DNA of 64,000 bases from Unio delphinus. Its lineage: Eukaryota > Mollusca > Bivalvia > Unionida > Unionidae. The stretch is from the NCBI GenBank assembly GCA_029339505.1, contig JAQISU010000108.1:18594501-18658500 (forward strand). Reading direction: 5' to 3'. The position numbers and the translations under genes are program-made. Of this stretch, positions 33,651 through 42,269 are shown in pieces (positions within the stretch are counted from its first letter, which is position 1; each line of letters opens with the position of its first letter). Below the pieces are notes generated by a model. That model searched no databases. It was not told the DNA's origin and was given only the letters and a program-made list of their open reading frames with translations.

Positions 33651-34142
33651 TTAGACATAACTAAATTGAATTTTCTGTCCGCTCTTTTTTGAAATAGCCG
33701 ATCGACAAACCCCCTCTGCAACATATCGTACTGAGGGTCTACAAATATTGAAATACTTGCCGGCTTCATATATTGATTTAAATACTTTTTCTTCGTTAGT
33801 TATTGTATTCAAAGATTTCACAGGTCTCGCTTTTTTCGAGTATTTCCCAGTCCTTCCTCGTTTGGTATTCTCACTATGTGTGATTGCTTGAAGATTTGAT
33901 AAGGAATTGTTCTTCGGATTAGAATCAATATGATCAATAACAAAACCATCTTTGATCAATCCATGGAAACATTCATACACGAAACGATGATTGTAATATT
34001 TCTTCTTTCCAACAGTAAAGAACAAATACCCCATACCATTATCCCACCCAACTGGGTTCTTCAGTCTACGGTTTCTTACAACACCATCACTGGATGCTTC
34101 ATAATTTGTACTCACTGGGTGTGGTCTGAATTCCTGGTTCAT
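33651..34142 (-). CDS. HNH homing endonuclease (Element 1)
   Basis: 163 residues with the phage-type layout: an N-terminal NUMOD4-like part (YEASSDGVVRNRR), a central HNH_3-type core HRFVYECFHG then VIDHIDSNPKNNSLSNLQ (the DH and N-x8 residues of the HNH motif visible), and a C-terminal NUMOD1-like DNA-binding helix (FKSIYEAGKYFNICRPSVR). Such proteins are stand-alone homing endonucleases in phages and large DNA viruses. It is divergently transcribed from the polymerase gene. Element 2 has a clear relative at the right window edge. It may be selfish, or may have been taken over for element replication or exclusion of relatives. Confidence 0.85.
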   Translation of the reverse strand: MNQEFRPHPVSTNYEASSDGVVRNRRLKNPVGWDNGMGYLFFTVGKKKYYNHRFVYECFHGLIKDGFVIDHIDSNPKNNSLSNLQAITHSENTKRGRTGKYSKKARPVKSLNTITNEEKVFKSIYEAGKYFNICRPSVRYVAEGVCRSAISKKSGQKIQFSYV

Positions 34143-34239
34143 TCGTATACTATACTATTTGTCTAATTCATTGACTGATCCATTTGCAGTGATTCATTAT
34201 ATAAAAATCTTTCATTTAGACACTTGTTTTTAGTATAGC
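34143..34239 (+). promoter_or_regulatory. Divergent promoter region of the polymerase gene
   Basis: A TATA-like TATATAAAAA at 34198-34207 lies about 33 bp upstream of the polymerase ATG at 34240. The same 97-bp gap separates it from the start of the divergent homing-endonuclease gene. Expression direction to the right is supported by spacing only. Confidence 0.55.
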
Positions 34240-37200
34240 ATGATGGAGTTCAAGAGATTGACTTCGAGAAATGCTAAATTTAATGCTGATAGAGAGTTTA
34301 AGAGATTATTGAAAATCAGTCCTAGATTTAATCTCGATAGACCAAAACAACGTAACAAACGTCCAAGAGACGGAAACATGAAAGAGTTTAAGAGATTATT
34401 GAAAATCAGTCCTAGATTTAATCTCGATAGACCAAAACAACGTAACAAACGTCCAAGAGACGGAAACATGAAAGAGTTTAAGAGATTATTGAAAATCAAT
34501 CCTAGATTTAATCTCGATAGACCCAAAAAACGTCCAATAGACGGAAACAAACGTAACAAACGTCCAAGAGACGGAAACATGAAAGAGTTTAAGAGATTAT
34601 TGAAAATCAGTCCTAGATTTAATCTCGATAGACCCAAAAAACGTAACAAATTTAATCTCGATAAACCCAAAATCCTTCGGATTTCAAAAACGTCCAAGAG
34701 AGATTACCCCTGGAAAGATGCTCAATTCAATCTCGATATAGTTTCTAATACACCAAAGAATACAATTCTTGATAAAGCCATGATTAGTAAAATCAGAGAC
34801 TGTTTTAATGAATTTAAGCGTGATGGAGCATCTTATTGTTGGTCAACATTTCGAATTGATGGTGTTGTTGATGCTACCATGAATGATGAAAAAGCAGCAG
34901 TGATAATTTCACGTGTTGGGGAAAAACGGCATTTTTTCCGAATCAAATTCATTATCGAAGTCGATGGCAAATGGATTATTAAGGATAAATTTGAACCAAT
35001 CCTCAAGAATAAAAAAGCTGTCATTGTGAGTAGAGATTCCAAACCAGGAATTCTAACCGGCATTGACAAACCATACTACGAAAGATCTTATCCCGTAACA
35101 GCAATGGTTTATGGGATATATCCGTTAAATGATAAACCCGATATCGCAAAACTAGCTCCTATGAAATATTCGTCAGGGCTTAATTGTGTAGCAGAACGAA
35201 TAATAGAACATTTCACAAATGCATCCCGAGGAAATAAACTAACTGATCTGCGACGTAGAAAAATAACCGAGTGGGAACTGACAGTGAAACAGCATGGTGC
35301 AAAGATTTCTGATATAGCTAAATTAGAAGCATCATTAAAATTCCCAATATCAGTAACAACAATAACCGGAGAAGTATTATACGAACCGAAATATCAATCG
35401 CGAGGAGCCCCAATACAGATTATTGATCATAACAAACACGCGTGGACACCTGCGGTAACAATATTTCCACGAGAACGAACCGTGAAATATATTCCTAAGG
35501 AGTTCGTCGGGGATGTTTTCTATGAAGAGAGATTATTTGATGCTATTCATGCGTTGTGTAAGGATGATCCTGTGTCAGTGTGGCTACTTAGAAGTGATGA
35601 AGAATTCGATCAATTTGTAAAACCAAATGGTGAATTATATCGCATTGAAGAATTAGATAACAGAATGAGAAAAATCGCTAGTGATTTTTCACCGCAGAAT
35701 TCCCATGAAAAACTACTCACGGATAGTTTTACTATTCCATCAGTGGTAGCTCACTTCGCAAGAGAAAAAAACTCATGGCGTCCAACACGAAGTGATTTTC
35801 TCGAAGATGTTAAATTGAGTTGCGTCGAATTTGGTCATGGAGGACTGTGGAATACGAAATACCATCGTGATGGTATGATTTCAATTGATATAGCCGCGTG
35901 TTATCCCGGAAGTTTTCTCGGGTATGGGGAATGCGCTGAGTACTTCAAACGATTTGGACACCCCACGCATGAAATGACTCGTGTTGCGATTAATGGACCA
36001 TTGCCTGATTTTGATTTAACCGGATTCGCTCGTGTGATATCATTTGAACTCGCTACAGGGTTACATCCGTGTAGTTATGTTTGGCTCGGTAGACACCTAT
36101 CTGAAAAACACTGGATGCCAATAGTGCTATTGAGATATATGATTGATTGTGGTATGCTAATATCGTTGATTGTTTCCGATGCTATTATATGCTATCGAGC
36201 TCAGAAAGAAGTTTGGCTACCACAACCCAATCTAGATAGAATAATCAACGAACTACGAAAACAGTTTCCAGATTTCAGTGAAGAAGAAATAATAAATTGG
36301 TCTAAGAAGTTATTTGAAATTAAAAAAGAACAAGCAAAAGATCTCGGAAGAAGAATAATCGGTAAATTTACCCAGGGTGGACGATACGATAACGCAAAAT
36401 ACTCTTCGCGGTTGATCATAGATGTCGCTGAATACGATTTTATTGTAGCGGATTTAATGAAACAGGGAAAACTTGTATCCCGTAAGGATGCTTTTCTATC
36501 CAATGGTGAGAAATTAGGTACGGTTGTTACCTACTGTGATGGATATAATTCCCAGTACACACATTTGAGAAGTTCAATGCTAGCCTATGCTTGCATTAAT
36601 CTATTTTCGATGATAAATAGATTTCCTAATACCGCGGTTAGAGTGGCCACTGATTCGATGTATATACACAATAAGTACAAATCAGCTGTAGCGGCATTCA
36701 CAGATCCCGAAGAAAATTGGAGGCGTTGGCGATTTAAAAAGGAGATGCTACATGAGTATTGTGAATCCGCAGACGTTGCCATGGATGATAAATATATTTG
36801 TTGTAACCGTATTGAAATTGGAAACACTAGTGTTTCTACAGAATTTTCTAATGCACCACCGGTATCTGATCCAATCTGTAGATACAAGACAGTTTATTTA
36901 AACGGCTGTGGTGGGTCAGGAAAGACAACTCGTGCAATTGAATTATATCGTGGTGGTGGAAATACTTGTATTTCTACTAACATGATTGTGCTAACACCGA
37001 CTCACAGACTCGCCAGAGAGATGATACAACGAGGGGTAAATGCTTGCACTTATCACAGCTTCTTTCGATGGAAGGGTGACAAATGGACTCCTGATCGAAT
37101 GGGTGATAAATTCATTCCTGAAATCATAATCTGGGATGAAATATGCACAGTGTCATTAGATGTATTAAAAACATTTCTTGAGTGGTTGTTAACCAAAAAC

Positions 37201-38172
37201 ACAAAAGTCGTCATGTGCGGGGATCAAGGCCAACCACCACCATTTGTCGGTGCATCTCCACATGAATGGCTAAAGGGTTTTGTAGACTACTATGAAGAAA
37301 TCACCACTGATTATAGATCACTTGATGAACGATTACGCGAGTTCAAAGCGCTAATTAGATTACAACCGGATAGAATCCAATGCGAAATAGCGCGTGAAGT
37401 GATTTCAGAAACCCCAATGAATGATTTCTGGGAAACATGGAGACCAAACGATTTGATCATTGCAAGTAGAAAAATAGTCAGGGATACACTTCAGATGAAG
37501 TTATTTGAATTGCATAAAGAAAAATTTGCAACGCTTCCAGTACCCCTTTGTTATAGGCCATCGGATACACGAAAACAGAATATTGAAGTTGATATTCCAG
37601 GACAGAGTGAAAAACAAATTCTGGTATTAAATGATATTGTGCTGGTTGATATCAATGTCGTTGAAGATACATTGCGTGCTAATAAATCCCCGTGGACGCT
37701 AGGATACGCAGCAACAATACACTCTTCACAGGGATTGACTATATCGGATACAATTGTTTGGATGGTAGATAATCGCATCGAATGGTCAAATTTAGTCTAT
37801 CTCGCAGTATCCAGAGTACGAAACATAAATCAACTTCGAAGAATTGTCCTCGATGATGAAATCATTGGTGATGATAATGACACAACAATAAGTGATATTG
37901 ATGTTAGCATCATTAATAAAAAACTCTCCGGTTACAAACAACAGGACAAAAAAAAACAACGAGAATTTGATATTGATGCTAAATTAATAATCACTTTGAA
38001 GAAACAACAGAATAATCACTGCGCGAGTTGCAATTGTATAATGCGTTGGCAGTATTCGGATAAGGATCCTCGCCAATTCACCGTAGACAGAAAAAATAAC
38101 AATCTCGGTCATGTCAGAAATAATGTGATGTTGACTTGTCTTGAGTGCAATAGACGCAACGGTGCTAGTTAA
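34240..38172 (+). CDS. Family B DNA polymerase - SF1 helicase - HNH fusion (Element 1)
   Basis: 1310 residues in one open frame. Residues about 15-140 are near-perfect basic repeats (KEFKRLLKISPRFNLDRP). Residues about 140-545 contain LNCVAERIIEHF and HNKHAWTP blocks but no clear DxE exonuclease motif. The polymerase core follows: motif A IDIAACYPGS (Asp about 550), a motif-B-like GRRIIGKFTQGG (about 703) and motif C ATDSM (Asp805). An SF1 helicase is fused behind it: Walker A GCGGSGKTT (889-897), Walker B WDE (965-967), motif III GDQGQPPPF (994-1002), motif V with HSSQG (about 1161) and AVSRVR (about 1193). The C-terminus (about 1259-1310) is an HNH zinc domain with CASC and CLECN pairs. Polinton polymerases are normally stand-alone, so this fusion is unusual. 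Replicative function is inferred. The gene ends 8 bp into the opposing integrase gene. Confidence 0.88.
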   Translation: MMEFKRLTSRNAKFNADREFKRLLKISPRFNLDRPKQRNKRPRDGNMKEFKRLLKISPRFNLDRPKQRNKRPRDGNMKEFKRLLKINPRFNLDRPKKRPIDGNKRNKRPRDGNMKEFKRLLKISPRFNLDRPKKRNKFNLDKPKILRISKTSKRDYPWKDAQFNLDIVSNTPKNTILDKAMISKIRDCFNEFKRDGASYCWSTFRIDGVVDATMNDEKAAVIISRVGEKRHFFRIKFIIEVDGKWIIKDKFEPILKNKKAVIVSRDSKPGILTGIDKPYYERSYPVTAMVYGIYPLNDKPDIAKLAPMKYSSGLNCVAERIIEHFTNASRGNKLTDLRRRKITEWELTVKQHGAKISDIAKLEASLKFPISVTTITGEVLYEPKYQSRGAPIQIIDHNKHAWTPAVTIFPRERTVKYIPKEFVGDVFYEERLFDAIHALCKDDPVSVWLLRSDEEFDQFVKPNGELYRIEELDNRMRKIASDFSPQNSHEKLLTDSFTIPSVVAHFAREKNSWRPTRSDFLEDVKLSCVEFGHGGLWNTKYHRDGMISIDIAACYPGSFLGYGECAEYFKRFGHPTHEMTRVAINGPLPDFDLTGFARVISFELATGLHPCSYVWLGRHLSEKHWMPIVLLRYMIDCGMLISLIVSDAIICYRAQKEVWLPQPNLDRIINELRKQFPDFSEEEIINWSKKLFEIKKEQAKDLGRRIIGKFTQGGRYDNAKYSSRLIIDVAEYDFIVADLMKQGKLVSRKDAFLSNGEKLGTVVTYCDGYNSQYTHLRSSMLAYACINLFSMINRFPNTAVRVATDSMYIHNKYKSAVAAFTDPEENWRRWRFKKEMLHEYCESADVAMDDKYICCNRIEIGNTSVSTEFSNAPPVSDPICRYKTVYLNGCGGSGKTTRAIELYRGGGNTCISTNMIVLTPTHRLAREMIQRGVNACTYHSFFRWKGDKWTPDRMGDKFIPEIIIWDEICTVSLDVLKTFLEWLLTKNTKVVMCGDQGQPPPFVGASPHEWLKGFVDYYEEITTDYRSLDERLREFKALIRLQPDRIQCEIAREVISETPMNDFWETWRPNDLIIASRKIVRDTLQMKLFELHKEKFATLPVPLCYRPSDTRKQNIEVDIPGQSEKQILVLNDIVLVDINVVEDTLRANKSPWTLGYAATIHSSQGLTISDTIVWMVDNRIEWSNLVYLAVSRVRNINQLRRIVLDDEIIGDDNDTTISDIDVSIINKKLSGYKQQDKKKQREFDIDAKLIITLKKQQNNHCASCNCIMRWQYSDKDPRQFTVDRKNNNLGHVRNNVMLTCLECNRRNGAS
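34290..34650. repeat. 90-bp in-frame repeat in the polymerase gene
   Basis: About four copies of a 90-bp unit containing TTTAAGAGATTATTGAAAAT and CGTCCAAGAGACGGAAACATG. Copies one and two are virtually identical; copy three carries a short extra piece. The unit keeps the frame and encodes a basic peptide repeat. Confidence 0.95.
34670..34684. repeat. In-frame palindrome in the polymerase gene (1)
   Basis: AAATCCTTCGGATTT just after the peptide repeats, read as ILRIS; identical core to the intergenic copy at 31900. Confidence 0.8.
35671..35688. repeat. In-frame palindrome in the polymerase gene (2)
   Basis: AAAATCGCTAGTGATTTT between the N-terminal region and the polymerase core, read as KIASDF. 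Confidence 0.65.
36821..36836. repeat. In-frame palindrome in the polymerase gene (3)
   Basis: GAAACACTAGTGTTTC, a perfect 16-bp palindrome in the linker between polymerase and helicase parts, read as NTSVS. Confidence 0.85.
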
Positions 38173-39145
38173 GACCATGCGGTGGCAATTGAGTATCCTC
38201 GGGAATCACTTGTAGTTGTTGTCGAGTAAATCCTCGTTGAGGGGCAGTTGAATCCAGTTTATAGACTGGAGGTCTACCCGTAGATCGTGTTATACTAGAT
38301 ATCTTATGCGTAGTGACGCTCCAAATAGGATCAGTAGCCCTTTTTCTACCCCCTTCAAGCTCTCCTGGTTCGTATAAGTACCTCACAATGACACTACTAC
38401 CAAGAATTGGTTGGGAAACGCTAGCGTTTCTAGGGAAATCTTTTTGTGGTTGTACGGGTATTGACTTCTTTTTAATCGCGTTGATAGGTTTCATGTTGAT
38501 TGTTCTAGTAATCTCGTTATTCAGTGCAGTAATCACAGATGGTAATCTTTTAACCCATTCACTGGATCGCTTTTCTTGAATGAATTCTTTTGCGTATTGA
38601 TATCCAAATAACCGCTCAGCAATCGTCCGATTAAATCGTTCTACAATGGCCTGATCGCGATGTAGCGCAGTATGCCCTCGTCGTATGGTGACATTATGAT
38701 GTTTCATTGTAGATAACACTGCACCCTGAAATTCCTTGCCAGGATCAACCTGCAATAGATTTGGCCAGTGCAGAGGACCTCGTCGATAAATCCTTTCAAA
38801 TGCAGAAGCGACTTCAGTGGCTGATTTTGTTTTCAGCGGTTCTGCTTCTTTGTATCGACTCGCAACATCAACTACGGTTAACGCATATTTGTAACCACGA
38901 TCATGTGGCAGAAATAATATATCAGCCTGATGAACTTCATTAGGAGCGGTCACATCAAAATGCGAGAATTGAATTTGTTTAGGCGGTGGTAGATAAATTT
39001 GCCATAGTGCCTGTTTGGATAACCAATTAGCCGCAGTGGTTTTTTTCACTTTTGCAGCTCTAGCGAGTTTATTGATTGCAGCGTTACCCCTCCAGTATCC
39101 TCTTGGAGAATAATAAATTGATTCCATATTATTAATTACCGGCAC
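38165..39145 (-). CDS. DDE (retrovirus-type) integrase (Element 1)
   Basis: 326 residues, the rve-type integrase that defines Polintons. Catalytic residues are visible: Asp75 in HQADIL, Asp134 in LLQVDPGKEF and Glu169 in AIVERFN, with 34 residues between the last two. An N-terminal helical part (RGNAAINKLARAAKV) precedes the core, and a C-terminal SH3-like part runs from SSVIVRYLYEPG to the end. It would process the element ends and insert them with a short duplication. The 3' end overlaps the convergent polymerase gene by 8 bp, and the start overlaps the end of the phospholipase frame by 14 bp. An inner ATG at 39127 is an alternative start. A palindrome at 38415..38430 encodes RNASVS near residue 240. 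Confidence 0.93.
   Translation of the reverse strand: MPVINNMESIYYSPRGYWRGNAAINKLARAAKVKKTTAANWLSKQALWQIYLPPPKQIQFSHFDVTAPNEVHQADILFLPHDRGYKYALTVVDVASRYKEAEPLKTKSATEVASAFERIYRRGPLHWPNLLQVDPGKEFQGAVLSTMKHHNVTIRRGHTALHRDQAIVERFNRTIAERLFGYQYAKEFIQEKRSSEWVKRLPSVITALNNEITRTINMKPINAIKKKSIPVQPQKDFPRNASVSQPILGSSVIVRYLYEPGELEGGRKRATDPIWSVTTHKISSITRSTGRPPVYKLDSTAPQRGFTRQQLQVIPEDTQLPPHGLN
38415..38430. repeat. In-frame palindrome in the integrase gene
   Basis: GAAACGCTAGCGTTTC, a perfect 16-bp palindrome in the linker between the catalytic core and the C-terminal domain, read as NASVS on the minus strand. Confidence 0.88.
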
Positions 39146-39503
39146 CTAACATCAATTTACTTTTCATAGCCGATTTTATCAAAAATGAAGACAATTTTTC
39201 TTTGAAGGATTTATCAGGAATAGCATTTAACGCATGAATTAATTTCACATCTGCTAGATGCCTGTGTTGCAGATTGCTGCTTTTATAAGCAACATCATGA
39301 AGGTGACAGGCCTTATCAATGGCGTTTATTGGTTCTTCACCGGGGTTGGGTTGATTTTGATTATTGAGTCTGATATCAAGTCTGGTTCCCGGTCCACAGT
39401 AGCTATATCCTGGAAGGTGCTTTTCTCCGGGGTACTTTGCCCATGGGGTTCCAGGGAGTTTTGCTAATTTGGCTGCGATATCACCTCCTCGTTTTTTTTT
39501 AAA
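39132..39503 (-). CDS. Parvovirus-type phospholipase A2 frame without ATG (Element 1)
   Basis: A 124-codon open frame with the signature of the parvoviral capsid PLA2 family: a calcium-loop YCGPG (codons 35-39) and the catalytic HDVAY (codons 69-73), preceded by PWAKYPGEKHLPG. In parvoviruses this enzyme breaches endosomal membranes during entry; related domains occur in some Polintons. The frame has no ATG before the domain: it opens after TGA at 39504-39506 and lies in the -1 frame over the end of the zinc-ribbon gene, which holds an A AAA AAC heptamer at 39491-39497. It may be made by -1 frameshifting as a zinc-ribbon-PLA2 fusion, by a non-AUG start, or be cut off by an indel in the A9 run. 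The domain itself looks intact. Confidence 0.8.
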   Translation of the reverse strand, partial: FKKKRGGDIAAKLAKLPGTPWAKYPGEKHLPGYSYCGPGTRLDIRLNNQNQPNPGEEPINAIDKACHLHDVAYKSSNLQHRHLADVKLIHALNAIPDKSFKEKLSSFLIKSAMKSKLMLGAGN

Positions 39504-39649
39504 TCAGATTTCATAGACACAAATCTAAATTTCTTTGTACCACATTGCACGCATTTACCAGAAAGCGCTGATCGGTTATTTTTAGTTGTAATCGTCGTCA
39601 CATCATCTGTGCCAGTACGCGTTCTACACTTCACACAATATAGTTCCAT
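39464..39649 (-). CDS. Small zinc-ribbon protein, DUF5679-like (Element 1)
   Basis: 61 residues with two CxxC pairs, YCVKCR near the N-terminus and CVQCG about 28 residues later, followed by TKKFRF. This is the pattern of the DUF5679-type zinc ribbons found in Polintons and large DNA viruses; function unknown, nucleic-acid binding likely. The last codons run through TTA AAA AAA AAC, a slippery site that would move ribosomes into the phospholipase frame. Its ATG is only 5 bp from the divergent ATG of the ATPase gene, so any promoter for either gene must lie inside the other or use internal starts. Confidence 0.75.
   Translation of the reverse strand: MELYCVKCRTRTGTDDVTTITTKNNRSALSGKCVQCGTKKFRFVSMKSDLKKNEEVISQPN
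39491..39497 (-). promoter_or_regulatory. Candidate -1 ribosomal frameshift heptamer
   Basis: On the minus strand A AAA AAC lies in the correct phase (X XXY YYZ) of the zinc-ribbon gene. A -1 slip here enters the phospholipase frame. Downstream CTCC and GGAG blocks could form a stem, but no structure was computed. Confidence 0.45.
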
Positions 39650-39654
39650 AATTT

Positions 39655-40326
39655 ATGTATAGAGATATGGATATAATTGATTTTTCAGCGACGAAAACAA
39701 GAGAACCAATTAAGCATCATGCAGCGCTACCAAACTCTATCCGGATGATTATAATCGGGCCATCTGGATCCGGTAAAACACAATTGTTACTCAATTTAAT
39801 AATGAGATGGATGAAGTGGGATAAGTTGTATTTAATTGCCCCTAGCGTAGACGACCAACGATGTTATGAAGTGCTAAAAGATTTTAACGAGAATGCATCA
39901 GAAATTAAGGGTGAGAACGCCATTGATTTTATAACCGATATCGATGAAGCACCGAGCATTGATGATATTGATGGAGATATTAACAATTTAGTCGTATACG
40001 ACGATATAATGTTGGATAAACAAAAGAATCCTGCTAGAATATTTTCCCGTGGGCGTCACAAAAACACTGACGTGATATATGTCACTCAACGCTACACTCA
40101 GGTTCCAAAAGTCATCAGAGATAACTGCAATATTCTTTCTGTATTCAACGGAGTTGATACTCATACGCTACGAAATATTTGGCAGACATGGTGTTCTGAT
40201 ATGGACTTCAATCAATTTCGAGATTTCTTTAGTTATGCTCAGTCGACTCCGCACGGATTCGCAACAATAAATCTACATGATCCTCGGACACGATATCGTA
40301 TCGGACTGGATCAAATATTCGGTTAA
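39655..40326 (+). CDS. A32/FtsK-HerA-type DNA-packaging ATPase (Element 1)
   Basis: 223 residues. Walker A GPSGSGKT is at 35-42 and a Walker B-type NLVVYDDIM follows at about 111-119; VIYVTQRYTQVP with Gln (about 144) is the expected sensor-like motif. This is the genome-packaging ATPase shared by Polintons, poxviruses and related viruses, which would pump DNA into the capsid. An inner ATG at 39667 (before DIIDFSA) is an alternative start. The stop codon overlaps the first base of the right inverted repeat, so the gene ends exactly at the repeat boundary. Confidence 0.92.
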   Translation: MYRDMDIIDFSATKTREPIKHHAALPNSIRMIIIGPSGSGKTQLLLNLIMRWMKWDKLYLIAPSVDDQRCYEVLKDFNENASEIKGENAIDFITDIDEAPSIDDIDGDINNLVVYDDIMLDKQKNPARIFSRGRHKNTDVIYVTQRYTQVPKVIRDNCNILSVFNGVDTHTLRNIWQTWCSDMDFNQFRDFFSYAQSTPHGFATINLHDPRTRYRIGLDQIFG

Positions 40327-40599
40327 AATCATTTATGATTTTTTGTTAACCCAGAACTGAAATCACTAGTGATGAAATCACTAGCAGCAGAGAGGGTGGA
40401 TGACCACATCGTTGCGAGCAAAATCGTAAAATATCCGTTTTTGCAAAAATGGAGACTTTTTTTTTGGTTAAATGAGATTTTGTTGGAAGTCTTATTTTTT
40501 GTCTGAAAACGTAGTGTGTAGGCCATTTTTTGTTCGGAAACGTTATCTGGAAGCCTTATTTTTGCTTGAAATCGTGGTCTGTTCACCCTCTCTGCTGCT
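40325..40599. repeat. Right terminal inverted repeat of Element 1 (275 bp)
   Basis: Reverse complement of 25635..25909 with no mismatch noticed, including the A9 run and both internal palindromes. It ends CACCCTCTCTGCTGCT at 40599. Confidence 0.95.
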
Positions 40600-40780
40600 T
40601 GTACGTATGTACGTATGTATGTTTTATGTATGTATGTAGGTAGGTAGGTAGGTAGGTAGGTAGGTAGGTAGGTAGGTAGGTAGGTCGGTCGGTCGGTCGG
40701 TCGGTATGTATGTATGTATGTATGCATGCATGCATGCATGCATGCATGCATGCATGCATGCATGCATGTATGTATGTATG

Positions 40781-40810
<30 letters not shown>
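40600..40810. repeat. Compound tetranucleotide microsatellite
   Basis: Runs of ATGT, AGGT, CGGT, ATGC and again ATGT in series, beginning with TGTAC (40600-40604), the candidate right target duplication of Element 1. Open frames through it are spurious. Confidence 0.95.
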
Positions 40811-40811
<1 letters not shown>

Positions 40812-41054
40812 TCAACAGTAGTATGATAATACAATTTTTGGATATTTGTTACTGATCTAGAACAAAGCCTTCAACCTCCAGTGACGTTGTCCTCACATCA
40901 GAAGCATATGCAGGTGAACCTGCAGGCAAACATACTAAAAAAATTTACCAAGAGGCACCCATGTGAGAGAACAGTCTTGTGGGGTAGAAGACTCAAACCC
41001 AGATCAGATTGCAAACAAAACCTATTTTCATATCACTAAATTATGAAAGAGATG
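40811..41054. other. No feature seen
   Basis: Short intergenic stretch; nothing recognised. Confidence 0.4.
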
Positions 41055-42085
41055 AGTATTACATGAACATTACATGAGTATGACATGAATATTACACAAG
41101 TATGGCATGAATATTACACAATTTGGCATGCATGAATATTACACAAGTATGGCATGAATATTACACAAGCATGATATGAATATTATACAAGTATGACATG
41201 ACTATTACACAAGTATGGCATGAATAATACACAAGTATGGCATGAATATTACACAAGTATGATATGAATATTATACAAGCATGACATGAATATTACACAA
41301 GTATGGCATGAATATTACACAAGTATGATATGAATATTATACAAGCATGACATGACTATTACACAAGTATGGCATGAATATTACACAAGTATGATATGAA
41401 TATTACACAAGTATGGCATGAATATTTCACAAGTATGATATGAATATTACACAAGTATGATATGACTATTACACAAGTATGGCATGAATATTACACAAGC
41501 ATGATATGAATATTACACAAGTATGGCATGAATATTACACAAGTATGATATGAATATTACACAAGTATGACATGACTATTACACAAGTATGGCATGAATA
41601 TTACACAAGTATGATATGAATATTATACAAGTATGGCATGAATATTACACAAGTATGGCATGAATATTACACAAGTATAATATGAATATTACACAAGTAT
41701 GATATGAATATTACACAAGTATGGCATGAATATTACACAAGTATGATATGAATATTACACAAGTATGACATGACTATTACACAAGTATGGCATGAATATT
41801 ACACAAGCATGATATGAATATTACACAAGTATGATATGAATATTACACAAGTATGGCATGAATATTACACAAGTATGATATGAATATTATACAAGCATGA
41901 CATGACTATTACACAAGTATGGCATGAATATTACACAAGTATGATATGAATATTACACAAGTATGGCATGAATATTACACAAGTATGATATGAATATTAC
42001 ACAAGTATGACATGACTATTACACAAGTATGGCATGAATATTACACAAGTATGATATGAATATTACACAAGTATGATATGATTAT
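41055..42085. repeat. Satellite, 22-bp unit
   Basis: About 46 copies of units such as ACACAAGTATGGCATGAATATT, with ATGATATG and ATGACATGACT variants that alternate in a semi-regular larger pattern. Confidence 0.95.
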
Positions 42086-42269
42086 TAAACAGCTATGGAC
42101 ACAAGGCCAGCATGGTGAACAAACAAATCATTACTGTTGGAACTGTGTTAACACTTACAACCTTTACATGCAAGTGAACTTTTCAGTCAGGCCAATATTA
42201 TTGATGTAATTGTTGTTATAGGGTTTAATGCCATTTGTCATCACAAGATAGGCTATACATTGTGGCCAG

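Larger units (their letters stand above)
25635..40599. mobile_element. Element 1: complete Polinton/Maverick-class element
   Basis: A 14,965-bp unit bounded by 275-bp terminal inverted repeats. It encodes a full Polinton-type set: DDE integrase, family B polymerase, adenain-type protease, A32-like packaging ATPase, major capsid and penton-like proteins, plus several accessory genes. Every recognised gene but the phospholipase frame is a continuous ATG-to-stop reading frame. Gene gaps are tens of bases and some genes overlap, unlike the surrounding repeat-rich host DNA. Presence of capsid, protease and ATPase genes supports the endogenous-virus interpretation (adintovirus-like) over a simple transposon. 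Confidence 0.95.

Noticed and set aside
34230..34697. 155-codon antisense frame with Leu-rich repeats
   Set aside because: It is the antisense of the 90-bp polymerase repeat.
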